A stretch of 64,000 nt of DNA, from NCBI GenBank assembly GCA_016630905.1, contig WBMQ01000002.1, positions 2,170,001 through 2,234,000 of the forward strand, written 5' to 3'. The position numbers and the translations under genes are program-made. The DNA comes from Capillidium heterosporum (taxonomy: Eukaryota; Entomophthoromycota; Entomophthoromycetes; Entomophthorales; Capillidiaceae). Positions 46,264 through 60,472 of this stretch are shown here, in pieces; positions within the stretch are counted from its first letter, which is position 1, and each line of letters opens with the position of its first letter. The notes beneath the pieces are model-generated. The model worked only from the letters and a program-made list of their open reading frames with translations. It was not told the origin of the DNA and ran no database searches.

Positions 46264-49200
46264 CTAATCGTCACCAAGTTCATGGAGGTAGGCTAAAAGC
46301 TGTTTCTTGTTGACACACCCAACGAATTTACCATGCTCAATGACACAGAGGTAGCGTACTCCCAACTTGATAAACATCTCCAATACCACTTCCATAGAAG
46401 CGTTGATGTTGACAGTTAATGGAGCATGATCGACGTAGGTTGTAAAGTCGTTGGGTAGGCGGTCCGAATCGCTGAGGTTGGTATTGCTGTGGTTGAGCTG
46501 TTGGAAGTGGCAGGGGGCTGAGTCTTCAGTTAAAGTAGCTACATCTAAGAAAGGTAGGATTAGTAAACGGGCATCAGGTAAATAAATACTTAGAGCATGT
46601 TCCAACTCGTTGGCAGCGATATAACCAACCAGCAAGGTACCATCCAAGATGGGAAACCCGCCGTCGGGGTAACTGGATGTGGTCAAAGTCTCAATCTTAT
46701 TTCGCAGGCTAGCTACTGTGTTGGTTTCTTCCAATCGAATAACATCGAGATTGCGCTCCAAGAGCATGTTGAGACCTCGAGTGTGGATGTACTCCCGCTT
46801 GTTGTCTAGGAAAGGATAGTTATTGAGTTCGACCAAGCTGTCGTAGATACTGGGACGAACCAAGGCGTCGGCTACCCATTTCGATACCATAACTGAGAGC
46901 ATGATGGGCTGGTGCAAATGTTAGTTTAAAGTAGAGATGTAATTGTAAATTACCAGGGCGTATGTTAAGGAACCGGTGAGTTCAAACATGATAACTACCA
47001 ACGAAACTATACAAGAACATTAGTAAAGGAGGTAGGTAAAGGTATGTTACCAGTCATCCGGGTAACTCCAGCTAGGGCGGCAGCAGCACCTACCATAGCA
47101 TAGACACCTGGAGTAAAGCAGTTGGAACCGGGTTCACCACAAACTTCAAATACAGCAAGGGTAGGGTAGGTCCTTGGTTATTTTAACCGTTATTTAAATG
47201 CAAACTTATAGCTCAACTTACTGTTGCCAACGTTGGGCAGCCAGCCCAAGTAGCCTGCCAAAACAGGAACCTATGGCCATCGAGGGTATGAAGATCCCAG
47301 CTGGAGTTTTGATGCCAAAGGTGATGACGGTCAACAAAAACTTCTCCAAGATGGCAAAGCCTAACAGGTGGATTATATGTCGGTATTCGGTCAACTGGGT
47401 ACTACCATGCAGATTTATAAATGATAGTACACTAAAATTAATTACATGCATAAACCATCCCCACGATTACTAGGCCCAGTACACTCTGCAAATAACTCGG
47501 ATATCAGCTCGTTACCACCAATCCTAAAAACAGGTCAGCACCACAATTTCAAAGTTACTTACTTGGTGAAAGGATTGAGGTAGTTGAAGGAAGCAGTCAA
47601 GGTGATGACCATGAGGACTTCCAACACTGGGTTCCTGCCCATCCAGGATTTGATACGCAGCTTGGTCCACATGACATTAAGCTTACAGAACATGGCACCG
47701 TAAACTCCCTACTCCAAATTTAGGTTCAACAAAAGAATCAACACTTACCCCGAAGACCCCGATGATCAAGAAAGAGACGAGCTCAAAAGTGTGCCACCCA
47801 TGGTCAAAGGTAACTTGGAACATGACTATCTTACCAGTACGTAATGGGTCGATAATCTGTTTTATAATTTGTAACTTAGCTTTTGAAGCAGCTAGATTGA
47901 AAATTTACCTTCAAGGTCATGGCACCAATCAAAGCACACAGGAAGGATCTCCACATGGTCTTGGAGGGGAAGTAGTAGCTTACTTCTTCCAAACTGAACA
48001 GGACGCCTCCAATAGGAGCTCCAAAAGCTACCGCCACCCCAGCTGCCGACGAAGCCGACAAGATCTCACGTCGCTTTCCCTCATTTTTATTGTACTTGTC
48101 GAATAATCTGCATAGGATGTTGCCTAGGCAGCAGGCGATGTGTACTAATGGACCCTCCTTACCCAAGCTCATACCCGAGCTTACTGCTAAAACCTACAGG
48201 TAAAACTAATAAGAAAAGCTGCAACTCTTGTAAAATTACCAGACCAACACATTTGACCCACAAAGTCTGGATACCCAAGAACCCACGCATGACGAACCCA
48301 CCCAATATAGTTTTTACCTCAGGGATCCCCGACCCGGCCGCATAATATTTAACTACACCCGCCTTCCTGCGCTTCGAACTCTTGTAGGGGTCGGCCGTAC
48401 AGTAGACCAAAATAGCGGCACTCATAGCGAATAAAACGGCAAATCCAAAGTAAAATAGAAAATCCAACCAACTCGCCGAATCATTAGGTCCAAAGTAGAC
48501 GAGTTGAGACCATGACTTCCAATCGTAGCATTTAGAGTCATCCCTACCCCAGCAGCAGAAGTTTCGGTTGTACAACAGGTTAGTGGAACAGTACCCCGTT
48601 TTTAGGTCGGATAGGAATTCAGTAGCTATACCTATGAGAGCAGCTACACACCCACAACATACCCCTATCATGGTAACTAGTAACCAAGCCTGGCTGGAGT
48701 CAAAAGTATTGATCAACCAACCGCTGAACCCGGGTAGTGCCCGGATTCTACGCAGACGTACCCGTTCCTTGACGTAGTCGTGGATCCAATCTTTTTAGAT
48801 GTATTTAAATAAAATTCAAAAGTGGAAGCTACCTATAGTCGTATAATCGTCATACCATACACGGATACCGTTATTTTCCATGACCAAGTCCGGTTTGTCT
48901 TCGTCGTAGACGCCGGTATCTCGTCTCAGCCAATCTCGCGTGCTTTGGAAGGAACTAAAGGAAGTGGATGAGTTTACTCGTTTGTCCTTTTTCCCCCTTC
49001 TTGCCGTATTGTAGCGGTGGATGGCGGCATTAGCATTGATTTTAGGGGCGGGTGGCGTAGACCAGCTGAAGTGTTTGGCGAAGTTGGGTTGGGGAGTCGA
49101 GAAATCTAACGAGTTTAGATCGTCTTCACTGTTGTAGGAAATTATTTTAAATGTATTGAATAAAAACTTTACGTGTTGGTAAACTGGTCATCGTGGTGCT

Positions 49201-49408
49201 CGGGGTAAGTGGAGTAGTTCAAGTCGACTTGAGAGATGGAGTTCCGGTTAGTTGGTAAAAGTGGGGTAACTTCTTCCGCTTGTAAGGTGGGTGGAGATAC
49301 AAAAGTGTTGGTGATAGCATCGTAGTAAGAGGGGTTTATACCACTTTCTAAGTTGATAAAGTTGGGCTTCTTTGGACTTTGTGCTTGACCTTGGGTATCT
49401 TTATCCAT
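46264..49408 (-). CDS. CLC-family chloride/proton exchanger with two CBS domains
   Basis: Intracellular CLC of the ClC-3/4/5-Gef1 type, exchanging chloride for protons in endosome/Golgi/vacuole membranes. Eleven exons sum to exactly 2700 bases, 899 residues (longer N terminus than Gef1). After a 180-residue cytosolic part (with [10 protein letters not shown], a possible acidic dileucine-type sorting signal) come the CLC signatures [38 protein letters not shown] (gating Glu in GKEGP) and [19 protein letters not shown] (proton Glu region), then [20 protein letters not shown]. The C-terminal exon (46908-46264) holds two CBS repeats, the second ending [20 protein letters not shown]. The gating glutamate argues for exchanger rather than channel. 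The intron at 47402-47445 was placed to give [20 protein letters not shown]. The frame is intact. Confidence 0.93.
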
Positions 49409-51024
49409 AGTTCAAGCCTTTCTTATTTTACAAAGCTGTAGCGTTTCGATGCCTTTTAAATGTTGCTATTCTTGAGGGTTGTAGATGGTGGGAATATAAA
49501 TTTGATGCACCTAGATATGAAAATTTTGATCTGAGATTTCTTGAAAGAGATGTCGCCCAGCTTCCCATTTCGATTATTTAAATCCGGTATTGGACGATAG
49601 CTTAAATTACCACGTTTAAACTTTTGAAAGCGAAGTGGTGAGGTCACACAAATTTTAACCGATTTTTGGATGGGTGGACAGGTAAGCTCTTGAACGTGGT
49701 AAAGAAATTTGAAGGTTCATAGAATAGGATCAAATCATCTGATTTTTTTCAATTGATGGATATGTAGATTGGAATATCCAATATACCTTTTCTAAGCCAA
49801 AATGTCCTACTTACTTACTAAAATGCATAGTATCCCTTCAACTTGGTAAAACTAGTTGTTGGATTTTATCAATGGGCTAGATAAAAAGAATGGATAAGAG
49901 TGGGCCATCTATAAGCCCTATATTTGTTGTAGGAAGTTATTTCCCTAACTATACTTCGGTTTAACTATGCACTAGAACTACCACTTCAAGCCTAAGCTGC
50001 CAGACCTTCCATCGACATCGATATAGGCTGAATTGGAAAATATAAATTGAGGATATACTAAATTGGTTTAACAACTATGGTTGGATTTTGAGCTCAAGTT
50101 AGACTAACATTGAAGAACTATATATAGATGGTATAAACTGGCTTATAAAGTTTGATTGTGGAAGGATTATTAATAGAATCTTTTTAGCTACGTTGTTGTG
50201 AGGGATTCCCAGCCAAGAGAATATATGTCTTGTTCTAATTGTCTTCTTTTCAAGTTTGATATTTTGGCTAAACTATATCAAGCTTCTTTAGTAACTCATT
50301 CAAGGACAAAGGCGGATGTATCTTTTCCATAGTAAAAATTTCTAAAAATATATGAGTTTTAAGCTAAAGGCTGTTGAGGCTCATTTAAGTATATATCGAT
50401 TTAAAAACCATATCATACTTTGTAGTGTTATTCCTGTAGATATAGTTGAATATAATTAGCATACTCATTAAAATTTTATATACACCTTTCCATCTTATCA
50501 ATCAGCACTTTACTGATAATTCGAAAGGTTGGAATACACCTATAGTCCTTTGAATATGATATATGATGTCTATATCTACTGTATAAAGCAATGATGTGAA
50601 TAATTTTCCAAAAATATTAAATCTACTTTGATTCTATTTAACCTAACAAAATGCAACTATTGTACTACTATTTCCCTACTCCAACTGTCGAAACTTGAAG
50701 GTAGGTACGACAGTATATGATAAGTACCTCAATTTCTTCAAAGCTCCACTTTAGAAACTATTCGTCTTTCAATTCCAGCTTACGAAACTCAAACACCTTT
50801 ATCTAATCTAATTGATCTAAAATTTACCCTTCCAATAGAAATGTGAAATCTATCCAAATTAGCTAATTTATTTGAAGCCTGGATATCAATTGGGTATAAG
50901 TTTCAGATTTGGCACTAAATTATCGAATGATAGAACTCAATTAGCTAATCTATGATTCGATATCTGAGAAAAGGCCAAAATTTTGAAAATTCGAAAGGTT
51001 TCCAAACGTTAGTTCTTTATAAAG
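49409..51024. other. Intergenic between divergent CLC and COX genes
   Basis: About 1.6 kb, AT-rich, holding both promoters. A 63-codon open stretch at 49456-49647 (minus) has no motif. Confidence 0.5.
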
Positions 51025-51361
51025 ATGGTATTCAACGCTCCCAACCGTATCCGCGAACAGCAGATCTTCTTCCAGGTATGTTTATCAACGCTTCCCGTCC
51101 CCTATATTTTGATCTCTTCTCCAATAAACACAATTCCTAAATTTCATCAAAATTTTAGAAACCCGGTCACACCTTACTTTATCTCAAAGGTGGTGCCAAG
51201 GATAAGGCCATCTTCAGCGTCCTGTGTGGTCTCATTGGTGTAGGTTCTGTCATTTGCACTTACAAGTACTACTTGCTCATCACCGTAATACTTTTTACTT
51301 CTATTTAAGCAAATGCTAACTTTGAATATTTGTACTGTAGGGTCAAAAGCCTACCGTTTAA
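51025..51361 (+). CDS. Cytochrome c oxidase subunit VIIa-like protein
   Basis: Small inner-membrane subunit of complex IV. Three exons (51025-51075, 51159-51284, 51341-51361) give 65 residues, fitting fungal Cox7/COX7A (about 60). The N-terminal part has NRIREQQIFFQ, followed by the family's K/R-G-G turn (GHTLLYLKGGAKDKAIFS) and one membrane helix (VLCGLIGVGSVICTYKYYLL) with a short C-terminal tail. The pattern F/Q-Q.x..LKGG...D + TM is characteristic of subunit VIIa, but the protein is too short for certainty. The frame is intact. Confidence 0.7.
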
Positions 51362-52242
51362 CTTTGGTAATTTGGTAGACTTAAAGTATAGCGCAATACT
51401 TGCTAGTAAATTAAACAATTTTCCCAGCTTAGTAAGTCTATTTTTTGAAATTGGCCAAGAGTTTTATGTTTCTTTATGCCCTGATACGATTCATATTTTA
51501 AAGCATCTAATTTGCTGCAGAGGATAGCTTGCATATTTTTTAATTTATATAGATGGTGTCATTGAATTAAGTTTCATTAGATGCCTACCATAGTATTTCT
51601 TATTTAAATCTTTTGAAGATATTTTATTTCTATACTTTTGAAATTTCTACTGTTAACACTACAATTAAAATTTCAAAAAGGGGATCATATATTTTCAATT
51701 GTAATATATAATTTATTTTGTAGGCCATCTCGCAATTAACCTTACTTTAGATTAGTTGTCGAACTAATATACTGGTATACTGCATCTTATAAAGCTATAT
51801 AAAGAATATTCTACAATTTGATCAGATCTTTGACCACATCTATCCATTTGTAGATCAGGAATATGACCATTTTCACTTAGATGACTATCTATTTTTGTAA
51901 AAGTTATTTGAGCTTTCAATACTATACATAAGTGTAGTGTCTTCCAATAGGCTTACTGATAAAGTGGAGTACAACTATACAACTAATGAGGCTTTCTTCA
52001 GAGAATAAATGAGATATAACTATATAATTAAAAAGCGTAAGTTTATTAAAACCGATATAAAAGTTTAATAAAAGCCTATCTGTCCAAACAATAAGAGGGA
52101 AGTGAGCCACTACTAAAGGGTAGATGGATAAGAGAGAGCCTATCCAACAATTTGTGGGTAGGAGGGAAGAGGAAAAGCCAACAACGAACGTATGCATCAA
52201 TATAAAGACTCTTGGGTATTACGACTTGAAATTTCAGCCTAT
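51362..52242. other. Intergenic between convergent genes
   Basis: About 0.9 kb of AT-rich 3' flanks of the COX VIIa-like gene (plus) and adenylate kinase (minus). Nothing else recognised. Confidence 0.55.
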
Positions 52243-53249
<1,007 letters not shown>

Positions 53250-54615
53250 TTTTGGTTTGTGTTTAGTTTTATTTCAAGGTTAAAAATGTACAGGTAGTTG
53301 TAGGTTTTAAAGTTTATGCAGAGTAAAGAGAGTTGGTGAGAAGATAAGGAGTATGGAAAATATGGACTTTAAAAGCTTGAGGTATGAAAGTTAAAGTGGC
53401 TTTTTGTTTGGAAGACAAGGTTGTATATCGGTTAAAAATGAGTAAAATAGAATTGAACTGAATTGAAGTTGAAAGGTGAGAAGCTGGGGTTATTGAAATT
53501 TTCTGGATTTTGGGGATGTTATCATCAATTTGCGCATGACCACTTCTTATGCCGAATTATTCGAGGTTTAGGGCTTCTGTATATGCGATACTGGCCAATA
53601 AAGTATGCTTGTCTCACTAGTTTATTTCAAGATAATTGGATAGGCTCTTTTATTATCTTGGTAACAGAAGCTTCTTCAATTTCGAATGATAACCACTATT
53701 TCTTTGGGGAATTATTGGTGGATCCTCGCTAGACATCTGCAATATCTTTATAGCAATTATTGGCACTGTTAGTTGGATCGAATCTATCGGGAAAGCTAAT
53801 CCAATTGATGCACACCAATCTAGAATTGATTGGTATTCTATAAACTTTGCCATCCTTTTAAATTGATTTAACGGGAATGTCGGCTCTAAGTTTTTCCACC
53901 AAATAGATAGGATAAATGTTTCAGTTGGCAAAACCTGATTGAAGTCGCTAGTTATAACTTATTGGTAAACTGATCATAACCATGTGCCAATTACCATGAA
54001 AACTTAAGCAGAATTGAAATACAGTAATGTGCCGTTTCTTCCAGTGCATAGTTGCACCCATCCAAATATTCAAGAAATAGCCGGTAAATGGTTGAAATTG
54101 AAATGTAAATCTCTTCATATCCTTGATGAAAAGTGGCTAGAACTATAATAACTAGATTCTAATAGGAATTCCATATAGATTGGTGCTAATAGATGCACAT
54201 GCAACTGAAAATCTTATTACAAATTCAAAACACTTATAGGTGCATATTTAACAAGTAAAATTATACCGTGAGGCTTACTCTATCCTATTCAAGTTTTGTT
54301 GCATAGACCACAACCAACTTTACTAACCGATTTAAACATTCAATGCTTATAATGTCAATTGAAAATCCACTCTACTTTATCAAAAGAACCACGTCAACTC
54401 CAACTCTCTATATGGTGAGCTTAAATCTCCATTTAAAATTTTCTTTTAATCTAAAAATAGTCTATTAATATATAAATTAAAAGAATTAAAGCTATATAGT
54501 CTACAATATCTTTTAAAAGTTCTAAAAGAAAACTATTGGGGCGACGACAGGTACAAAACAAACTTATAAACCAACGATAAGCCGGCTATTTATTCAAACT
54601 CACCACTCAGCGTTA
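53250..54615. other. Intergenic, no supported gene
   Basis: About 1.4 kb. Overlapping open stretches on opposite strands (53463-53732 plus without ATG, 53653-53931 minus) share no recognisable motif. The adenylate kinase promoter lies at the left end. Confidence 0.45.
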
Positions 54616-56075
54616 TCAAATCTCCATTTTAAACCCAATGATCGCTGCAAGATCATCCTTTTTATCATCTAAATGCCCCTCACCTTCTTTAACATCGGTG
54701 CCTAGCCAGCTTCTTTGACCTTTCAAATACTCTATACATTTCTTCTTTACTTGACTTTGAACAAATTTCCCATAAACCGCACTAGTTTCAACTTTTAAAG
54801 TTTTGAAACCATCGATTGATATCAGCTTGTCCTTCTTAGTTGGAAGGCTACTTAGTTGGTAGATGACTACTCGCTTATTGTTTGAATTGAAGTCGAATTC
54901 CTTTTGATTATTGGCAATCGTATTCCCTTTAACTTGAGATGAGGTGGATGACAACTTGATATCAAAGGGATTATCCTTTATCTTGGTCTTTACTTTGATA
55001 CCCTTCAAACTAGTCTCCTTATTTGAAACTTTTTCATCGACTTTGGATAGGTTGTCAAGGTCCTGTTTAACTTCAAGGTTCAGATAAGTTGTTGGGGAGT
55101 CTTTACTCGCACTTGAATCAAGCTTCATATCAACTAAGTTGGATCTTCGACTTTTCAACCGTTCCTTAACTAAAATTTTACAGTATGAATATACTTCAAT
55201 AAAAAAGAAAGCCTTACCTTTGAACGACTGTATCTGCAAATTTTTCTTTCTCAACTTCAATTTCAACATTTCTATCTCCTTATCCTTACTTGCCAACGTA
55301 TTGGTAAGCCCCTTCAACTTCCTTTGAAAGTTAATTTCCTTATCCTTGGTGAATTTGACCCAACATTTCTCCAGGCTTTCGAAAGTTACAAGTTCTTCCA
55401 GCAGCATTTGGGTCTCCTCAATCAAGTTGAATTCACTGCTCTTAAGTTGGCATACCTGTTCGATGAGATACCTATTTTGTCCCTCCAATGCCGAAATCTT
55501 TTGTAGGGCCAAGTGGAACTCTTCATCCTTTTGTTGGATCATATTTTTCATTTCCTAATTCCTTTTGATGGAGTTGAGTTTCCAGTTGGTCTACACAAGT
55601 CTTCAATTCTATCACACATCGTCTATCTTGAGTTTCAATAGCATACTTTTGGATTTTATTGGGGTTGAGTAAGTTGTCCCTTGGTTCGCTGTAGTTGAAT
55701 TTAACTGAAAGTTGGAGATGTTGGATAAGGAGATGACTTGAGCTATTGGTTCGTAACATTGAGCGCAATACTTAGTCCTTTTAAACATACTGATGAAGTG
55801 TTCAATACTAAAAAGAAAATAAATATGAGTTTATATTTAGTTTTATATATATTTTAAAATACCAGTTGGTATGAAACATATGGCCACCTAAAGATATTAA
55901 TTCCCAAATTAAGAACTAGTGAATGAATACAATACTTACAAGAAGCTATTGACAACTTTGTAAAATCAACACATTGGTCATAAGTTCGGTTTCGTTTGTT
56001 GTCAGGTTGGCTCGGTTGATGCTGATATAGACTTGAGTAGCAGATGGAACATTCCATTTTGTTTTTACTTGACAA
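54616..56075 (-). CDS. RING-H2/coiled-coil protein, TRAIP-like (two apparent frameshifts)
   Basis: Likely E3 ubiquitin ligase. Exons 56075-55940, 55887-55863 (25 nt) and 55807-54616 rebuild a RING: ECSIC, a long loop with DQC, then SCGHMFHTNCIEHFISMFKR and YCAQC, matching C-x2-C...C-x-H-x2-H-x2-C...C-x2-C as in TRAIP (RNF206). The finger only appears with the 25-nt exon, which encodes GHMFHTN. A coiled coil of about 150 residues follows (LKTCVDQLETQLHQKELGNE, ISALEGQNRYLIEQVCQLKS, NTLASKDKEIEMLKLKLRKK), then a basic tail. One base seems missing at 55748-55749 (after YCAQCYEP) and one extra in the T5 at 55544-55548 (plus strand). With both corrected the exons total 451 codons, or 435 if the 48-bp in-frame intron 55217-55170 is removed. 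No C-terminal PIP box is seen. Confidence 0.65.
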
Positions 56076-58640
56076 ACTTTTTGTCGAGTTGAAGTAGCTG
56101 ATCAGCTTTGTTGGAAATTTTAGTTTGTTGTCAACTTATTTCGTCACTAATTGAACCAATTTTATTTTAGATTGAACCCAAACCATCAGTCATAGAATTG
56201 CTACTGAAAGTCTGTATCATATATCGTTATTTGTTAGTTACAATAAGTTTTTCGGGCTGGCCTCAGGCTTGTAAAACAAATCCAAACCTCTTGTTTTTAT
56301 TGCTTTGTTTTGTTGATTTTATACAGGTGGTATATTGTATCTCTCCAAATACATTTCTTTTATGCCAAAAGTTAAGGTAAGATTTTGATTGAGAACACTA
56401 TCTTCAAAGATTACTTCCTATCATTTTTTATAATAGACGATCCTTCTAAAGTAAAAGGATACTCGCTATAAAAATTTGTACTTTGTATAATAAAAGTAAT
56501 ATAGGAAGTAGCCTAATAGACTTTGCTATAAAGTTTATAGGTTTAAGTAGATACTTCAACTTATCTAATATAGTGTTAACTAGGTTAGAACTTTTGGATG
56601 CAATTGAAACTTACTGCCTAAATTTCGATCAATTTTGGTATAAATACCTAAAGATCTAAAAATGACAGGTTATATAGCATCTTACCATATATTGTACTTA
56701 TAGCTAGTCCTAAGCTAAAAGCTTAGTATAGATGTCCAATAAGTTAAATTCTGTAGCAATCTTGATTGTTACAAATATAATTAAATTATTTATTCTTTTT
56801 AATTTTAGCTAATATAATTTTAAAATTGCATACCTATTTTGTTTAAATAAACTAAATCCAACTAGGATATTAATTTAATGTAACAACCCTGGTCGTTACA
56901 ATCCCACTATAAGATCATAGACCTACTCCCTCATTCGACTTCCTCTTTCTTGCTAGTTTCTTTTTATCAATTTTTGGTTTTCAATTCATAATTCGTAACT
57001 ATTTTAGTTCCGAATATGCCCTATACTAGACATTTTTCCACTTTTATTCTTTTTCTTAGTTCTGATGACTACTTAGGAATCCCTACCATTAACAGCAGAA
57101 CATTGAATACTAGAGCTTTGGCAATAGTAAACTCACCAGTAGTAGTTTGGATTAGTATGGACTTTTCTGGCAAAACCTTAAGTAATCTATAGAATAGTTA
57201 ATTGTGGATGGAAATCTAATCCTCCTGCTATAACTATTGCCAAGGCACCAAAGGGGTACTTAAATCCCTTTTGTCGCTATTCAAAGTGGGTATCTTGACA
57301 ACGCTTCACTTTGTTATTCTATAGCTGTTACTTACCCCCTGTTCCTAACCATAGCTATTTCTAGCAGTTTGATTTTGCTCCTTAGTCTCTGAATAAAGTT
57401 AGCCTTGCTCATATCCTTGTTTCAGCATAGCAATACTATGTGGTCTAGTTCCTCTATCTTTTCCATTTATTACCTTTTAACGATCCTTGCTACCCTTGGA
57501 TCTCACCTTCTTTAGGTGGTTAATGTTACCAATACAATCAGCCCTTTTGAGCCAATATTGACTTATCAACAAATCTCTACCTTTGATCTGAACACTGTAG
57601 CACTGATTATCGCTCAATTACCACCTGATAGGCTTCCTCTCTATCAGCCTCAATCTGTACCCAAGTCTCAATCTATCCCCTCTTTCCTATTGAACTGGGG
57701 GAACGGATGCTGTGCTATTTGGGGCTTGTGGATAACGTTAACCAGTTGGATAGGATCAGCTTGAGTGGTGGTAATTCGGTTAGCCACAGTACTCATGGCA
57801 GCAACGGTGTTAACTTCAGGCATGGTTTTGGTCAGTACAGTAGTAGTGGCTTCATTAACTAAGCCCAATACTTCTTGAACTTCAGTTGAGTCTTCTTCCA
57901 CCTGTTTCTCTGTGACAGAGATTGATTGGTTTTGGGTAGCTTGAATAGAGATGATCATTGGTAAGATATAGATGTGGTAGAAGCAAATCCCTAAGACGGT
58001 ACATCCAGGGAGCAGAGTCGACAGAACTAGAATATTGGAATGGACTGGCATGGAGTCGGTTAGAGATATTGACAGACTGTAAAGCCTAGGGAGATGCTGC
58101 TGGACCTTACATTTAACAAATTTCTTTAATCTTATTAAAAAACTATAAACTATTTTAGTCTATTTTGAAATGAATTTTCCTATATATATTCATTCTATAA
58201 ACATCTTATATATCTTGTAATTAAACTTCCTTTCATATATTCAAATCTGATGTCATTAATCTGCATGAAATGGGATATATATTCTGAATAGGAATATATT
58301 TTTCCAATTCTAATTGACTAAGCATACTAGTATGAACAAAGTCTGATGTAATTACCTATAGTAATGATTATAATTGATACATTCTATAGTTGTAAATAAG
58401 TAACAGCAAGGCTTTACCTTTTCCTTCGTATATAGAACAAAATCTAAATGTATTGGCAGTGTTTACCTTTATATAGTACCGTTTATACTTATACTGAATT
58501 TCCACATACTTTTCTAATGAGTATGTCTAGAAACGGAATTTTATACTATTTATTCCGCAAGTCCTAAATTGTAGGAAATAAAATCGTCAGAATCTCCTAA
58601 CTCCAAGGCTCCATTCTTCCAAAGAAATAAAGAATTTAAA
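56076..58640. other. Gene-poor spacer with possible transposon debris
   Basis: About 2.6 kb. The centre (about 56900-58080) is less AT-rich and has longer open stretches: plus 57516-57764 and minus 57668-58051. The latter, 127 codons, starts with a hydrophobic segment and continues with a Val/Thr/Glu-rich part (SVTEKQVEEDSTEVQEVLG). Neither matches a family I know. A degraded retroelement is possible but unproven. Flanks are plain AT-rich DNA. Confidence 0.4.
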
Positions 58641-60472
58641 ATGGAGGTAGACCGATTATTGACAAATGAAGTTGAAAACAACCAGTACGAAGGTCAAGTT
58701 GAGCAACCATTTTTGAAGGAACTTATCGAACTGTTCCCGCTACCTATCGAGCTTAAACAACAATTGCAGATTCACCTTCAAAAAGTTGATTTGAAAGATG
58801 CCAGCTTGGAAACCTTATTCGACCTGGTAGTTCTAAAGTTCAAATCCAGTGTAGATTTCAATGAGAAACCTCAGTACAAGGTCCTTTTGGAAGCGGTCGA
58901 AACGAAGTTCCACTCCATCTTAGAGACCTATCCACTGTTGAAGTTGAAGCTAAATGCCGATACCTTCCAAAGTTTCAAGTCAAAGTTCAACTTGGAAGAT
59001 CTATTAAAGCTCAAAGACCAATTTCAAGTCGAAAAGTTGGTCAAAGAGTTTATAAAGTTACTGGTGTTCAAGTTAGAGAGTTTAAAATTGCCTTCGGTTG
59101 AAAAGTAACTTTTATTTATGGCTATACTTGCTTATGTTCTTTTTGTAGTACGTACAGCAATTGTACGATAAAATTGGATGGAATAGTCTTAAACTGCCTC
59201 AACGTACAGCCCGATCAGATTACCTTCAAAGTTTTGGAACCAGGTGCCAACCAGGATTATGAAGTCGTTGAGAATACTAAGCTTTTCCAGCTTGAAATGT
59301 AAATTTTGATAGATAAATGCTATTAATGCTATTTCAATTAGAAAGAATATTCTAGCAGAAGCCAACGACGTCAAATTTGAATTCCAGAGATTTATAACCC
59401 CAAAGTTCCAGGAGGTAATTTATTTCAAAAATGATAGCAGTAGCATTTACCATGAATACTATAGAAAGGATTGATGGACGTGACCATTGGTCCCAAAGGT
59501 TTGGATCTCAAGTTGGTGGTGAGAGTGACGACCGACCCTGACCTACTTTTGGATCAAATAAACAAGTTCACCAACCGTGAACCAGTCGACTTCAAGCCGG
59601 GCACCTTCATTGTAGATAATTTATTTGCCATACCTGGACAGGAACTTGAACCTGAACTGGGTGCCAAAATGAACGCTAAGAAGGAAGATAATGATGCCAC
59701 CCCGATCGATCCCTTCTCCAGTCTCATCGACTATGACTCCGATGCCTCTATACCCAAGATAGAAGTAGACAACGAGGATTCGGATGTCGATGTTCGTACT
59801 GATGTAGGTCTAGAGGGCTGGAAGGGGGACCTGACTGACCAAGGAACCTTCTACGCCCAGCAATTGGAATCTGATATAGGTATCTATAAAAGTTTAAAAT
59901 GTTCACCACTAACCTTATTCTTCACCAATTTTAAAAGATATCAAGGAGGTGGTTACAACCAAAACACAAATCGAACTCTACAGCTTGGTCCCTTCTTTAC
60001 CTAACGAAACTATTTTCTGCCCAGTTACCAAAACTATACAGGACAGTCAAGCTACACTTACTGCTGATGGTTACCAGAATGTTGCATCTACCGAGAACAA
60101 GGAAGAGTCCTGATGATGACACCAATGAAGATTCCAATGGACTGCAGTTGGCTCGCGTGTTCAAAGTTGTCAAGGTGGATCCCGAAGTTAAGGATTTTAA
60201 GATAGCATTGAAGCAGACCAAAAATGAGTAAGTTTTTTACAAGTCATGATGGGTCACTAACTTTATATTATTTGTAGTTGGCTGTACAGGTGGCTGAACC
60301 CCATCATCAGCAAATTCTTCAAACGTAAGCTGGAGTTGGCAGTGCGGACCGTCATCCTGGTAAATATTTTAAACCTTTAACATACATAGTTTAAATCAAC
60401 TCTAATCTTAATAATATATAGGGTTCCTGTCATTCATGGTTGCTGCAATGGCTAACTCAATTTAAGAGTTGA
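58641..60472 (+). CDS. HAM1-like/DUF4449-type protein (one frameshift), function unknown
   Basis: Seven exons (58641-59104, 59149-59298, 59342-59414, 59465-59879, 59938-60227, 60278-60359, 60422-60472) give 507 residues when one base is discounted. The N-terminal 154 residues are Leu/Lys-rich and helical. Then come beta-rich stretches (IKLDGIVLNCLNVQPDQITF, FQRFITPKFQEKGLMDVTIG, PKGLDLKLVVRV), an acidic linker (SLIDYDSDASIPKIEVDNED), VFKVVKVDPEVKDFKIALKQ, and the block DWLYRWLNPIISKFFKRKLE. The last two recall the C-terminal domain of fungal HAM1-like (DUF4449) proteins, which resemble BPI-type lipid-binding folds. This is a by-eye match. GG at 60101-60102 appears one base long; ignoring it joins STENK to SPDDDTNEDS. 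No signal peptide seen. Confidence 0.5.

Noticed and set aside
53463-53931. Overlapping open frames on both strands right of adenylate kinase
   Set aside because: The plus frame has no ATG. Neither has domain-like features, and they overlap each other.
57668-58051. 127-codon minus-strand open frame
   Set aside because: No family recognised, so it is not called as a gene. The region is kept as a finding because of its composition.
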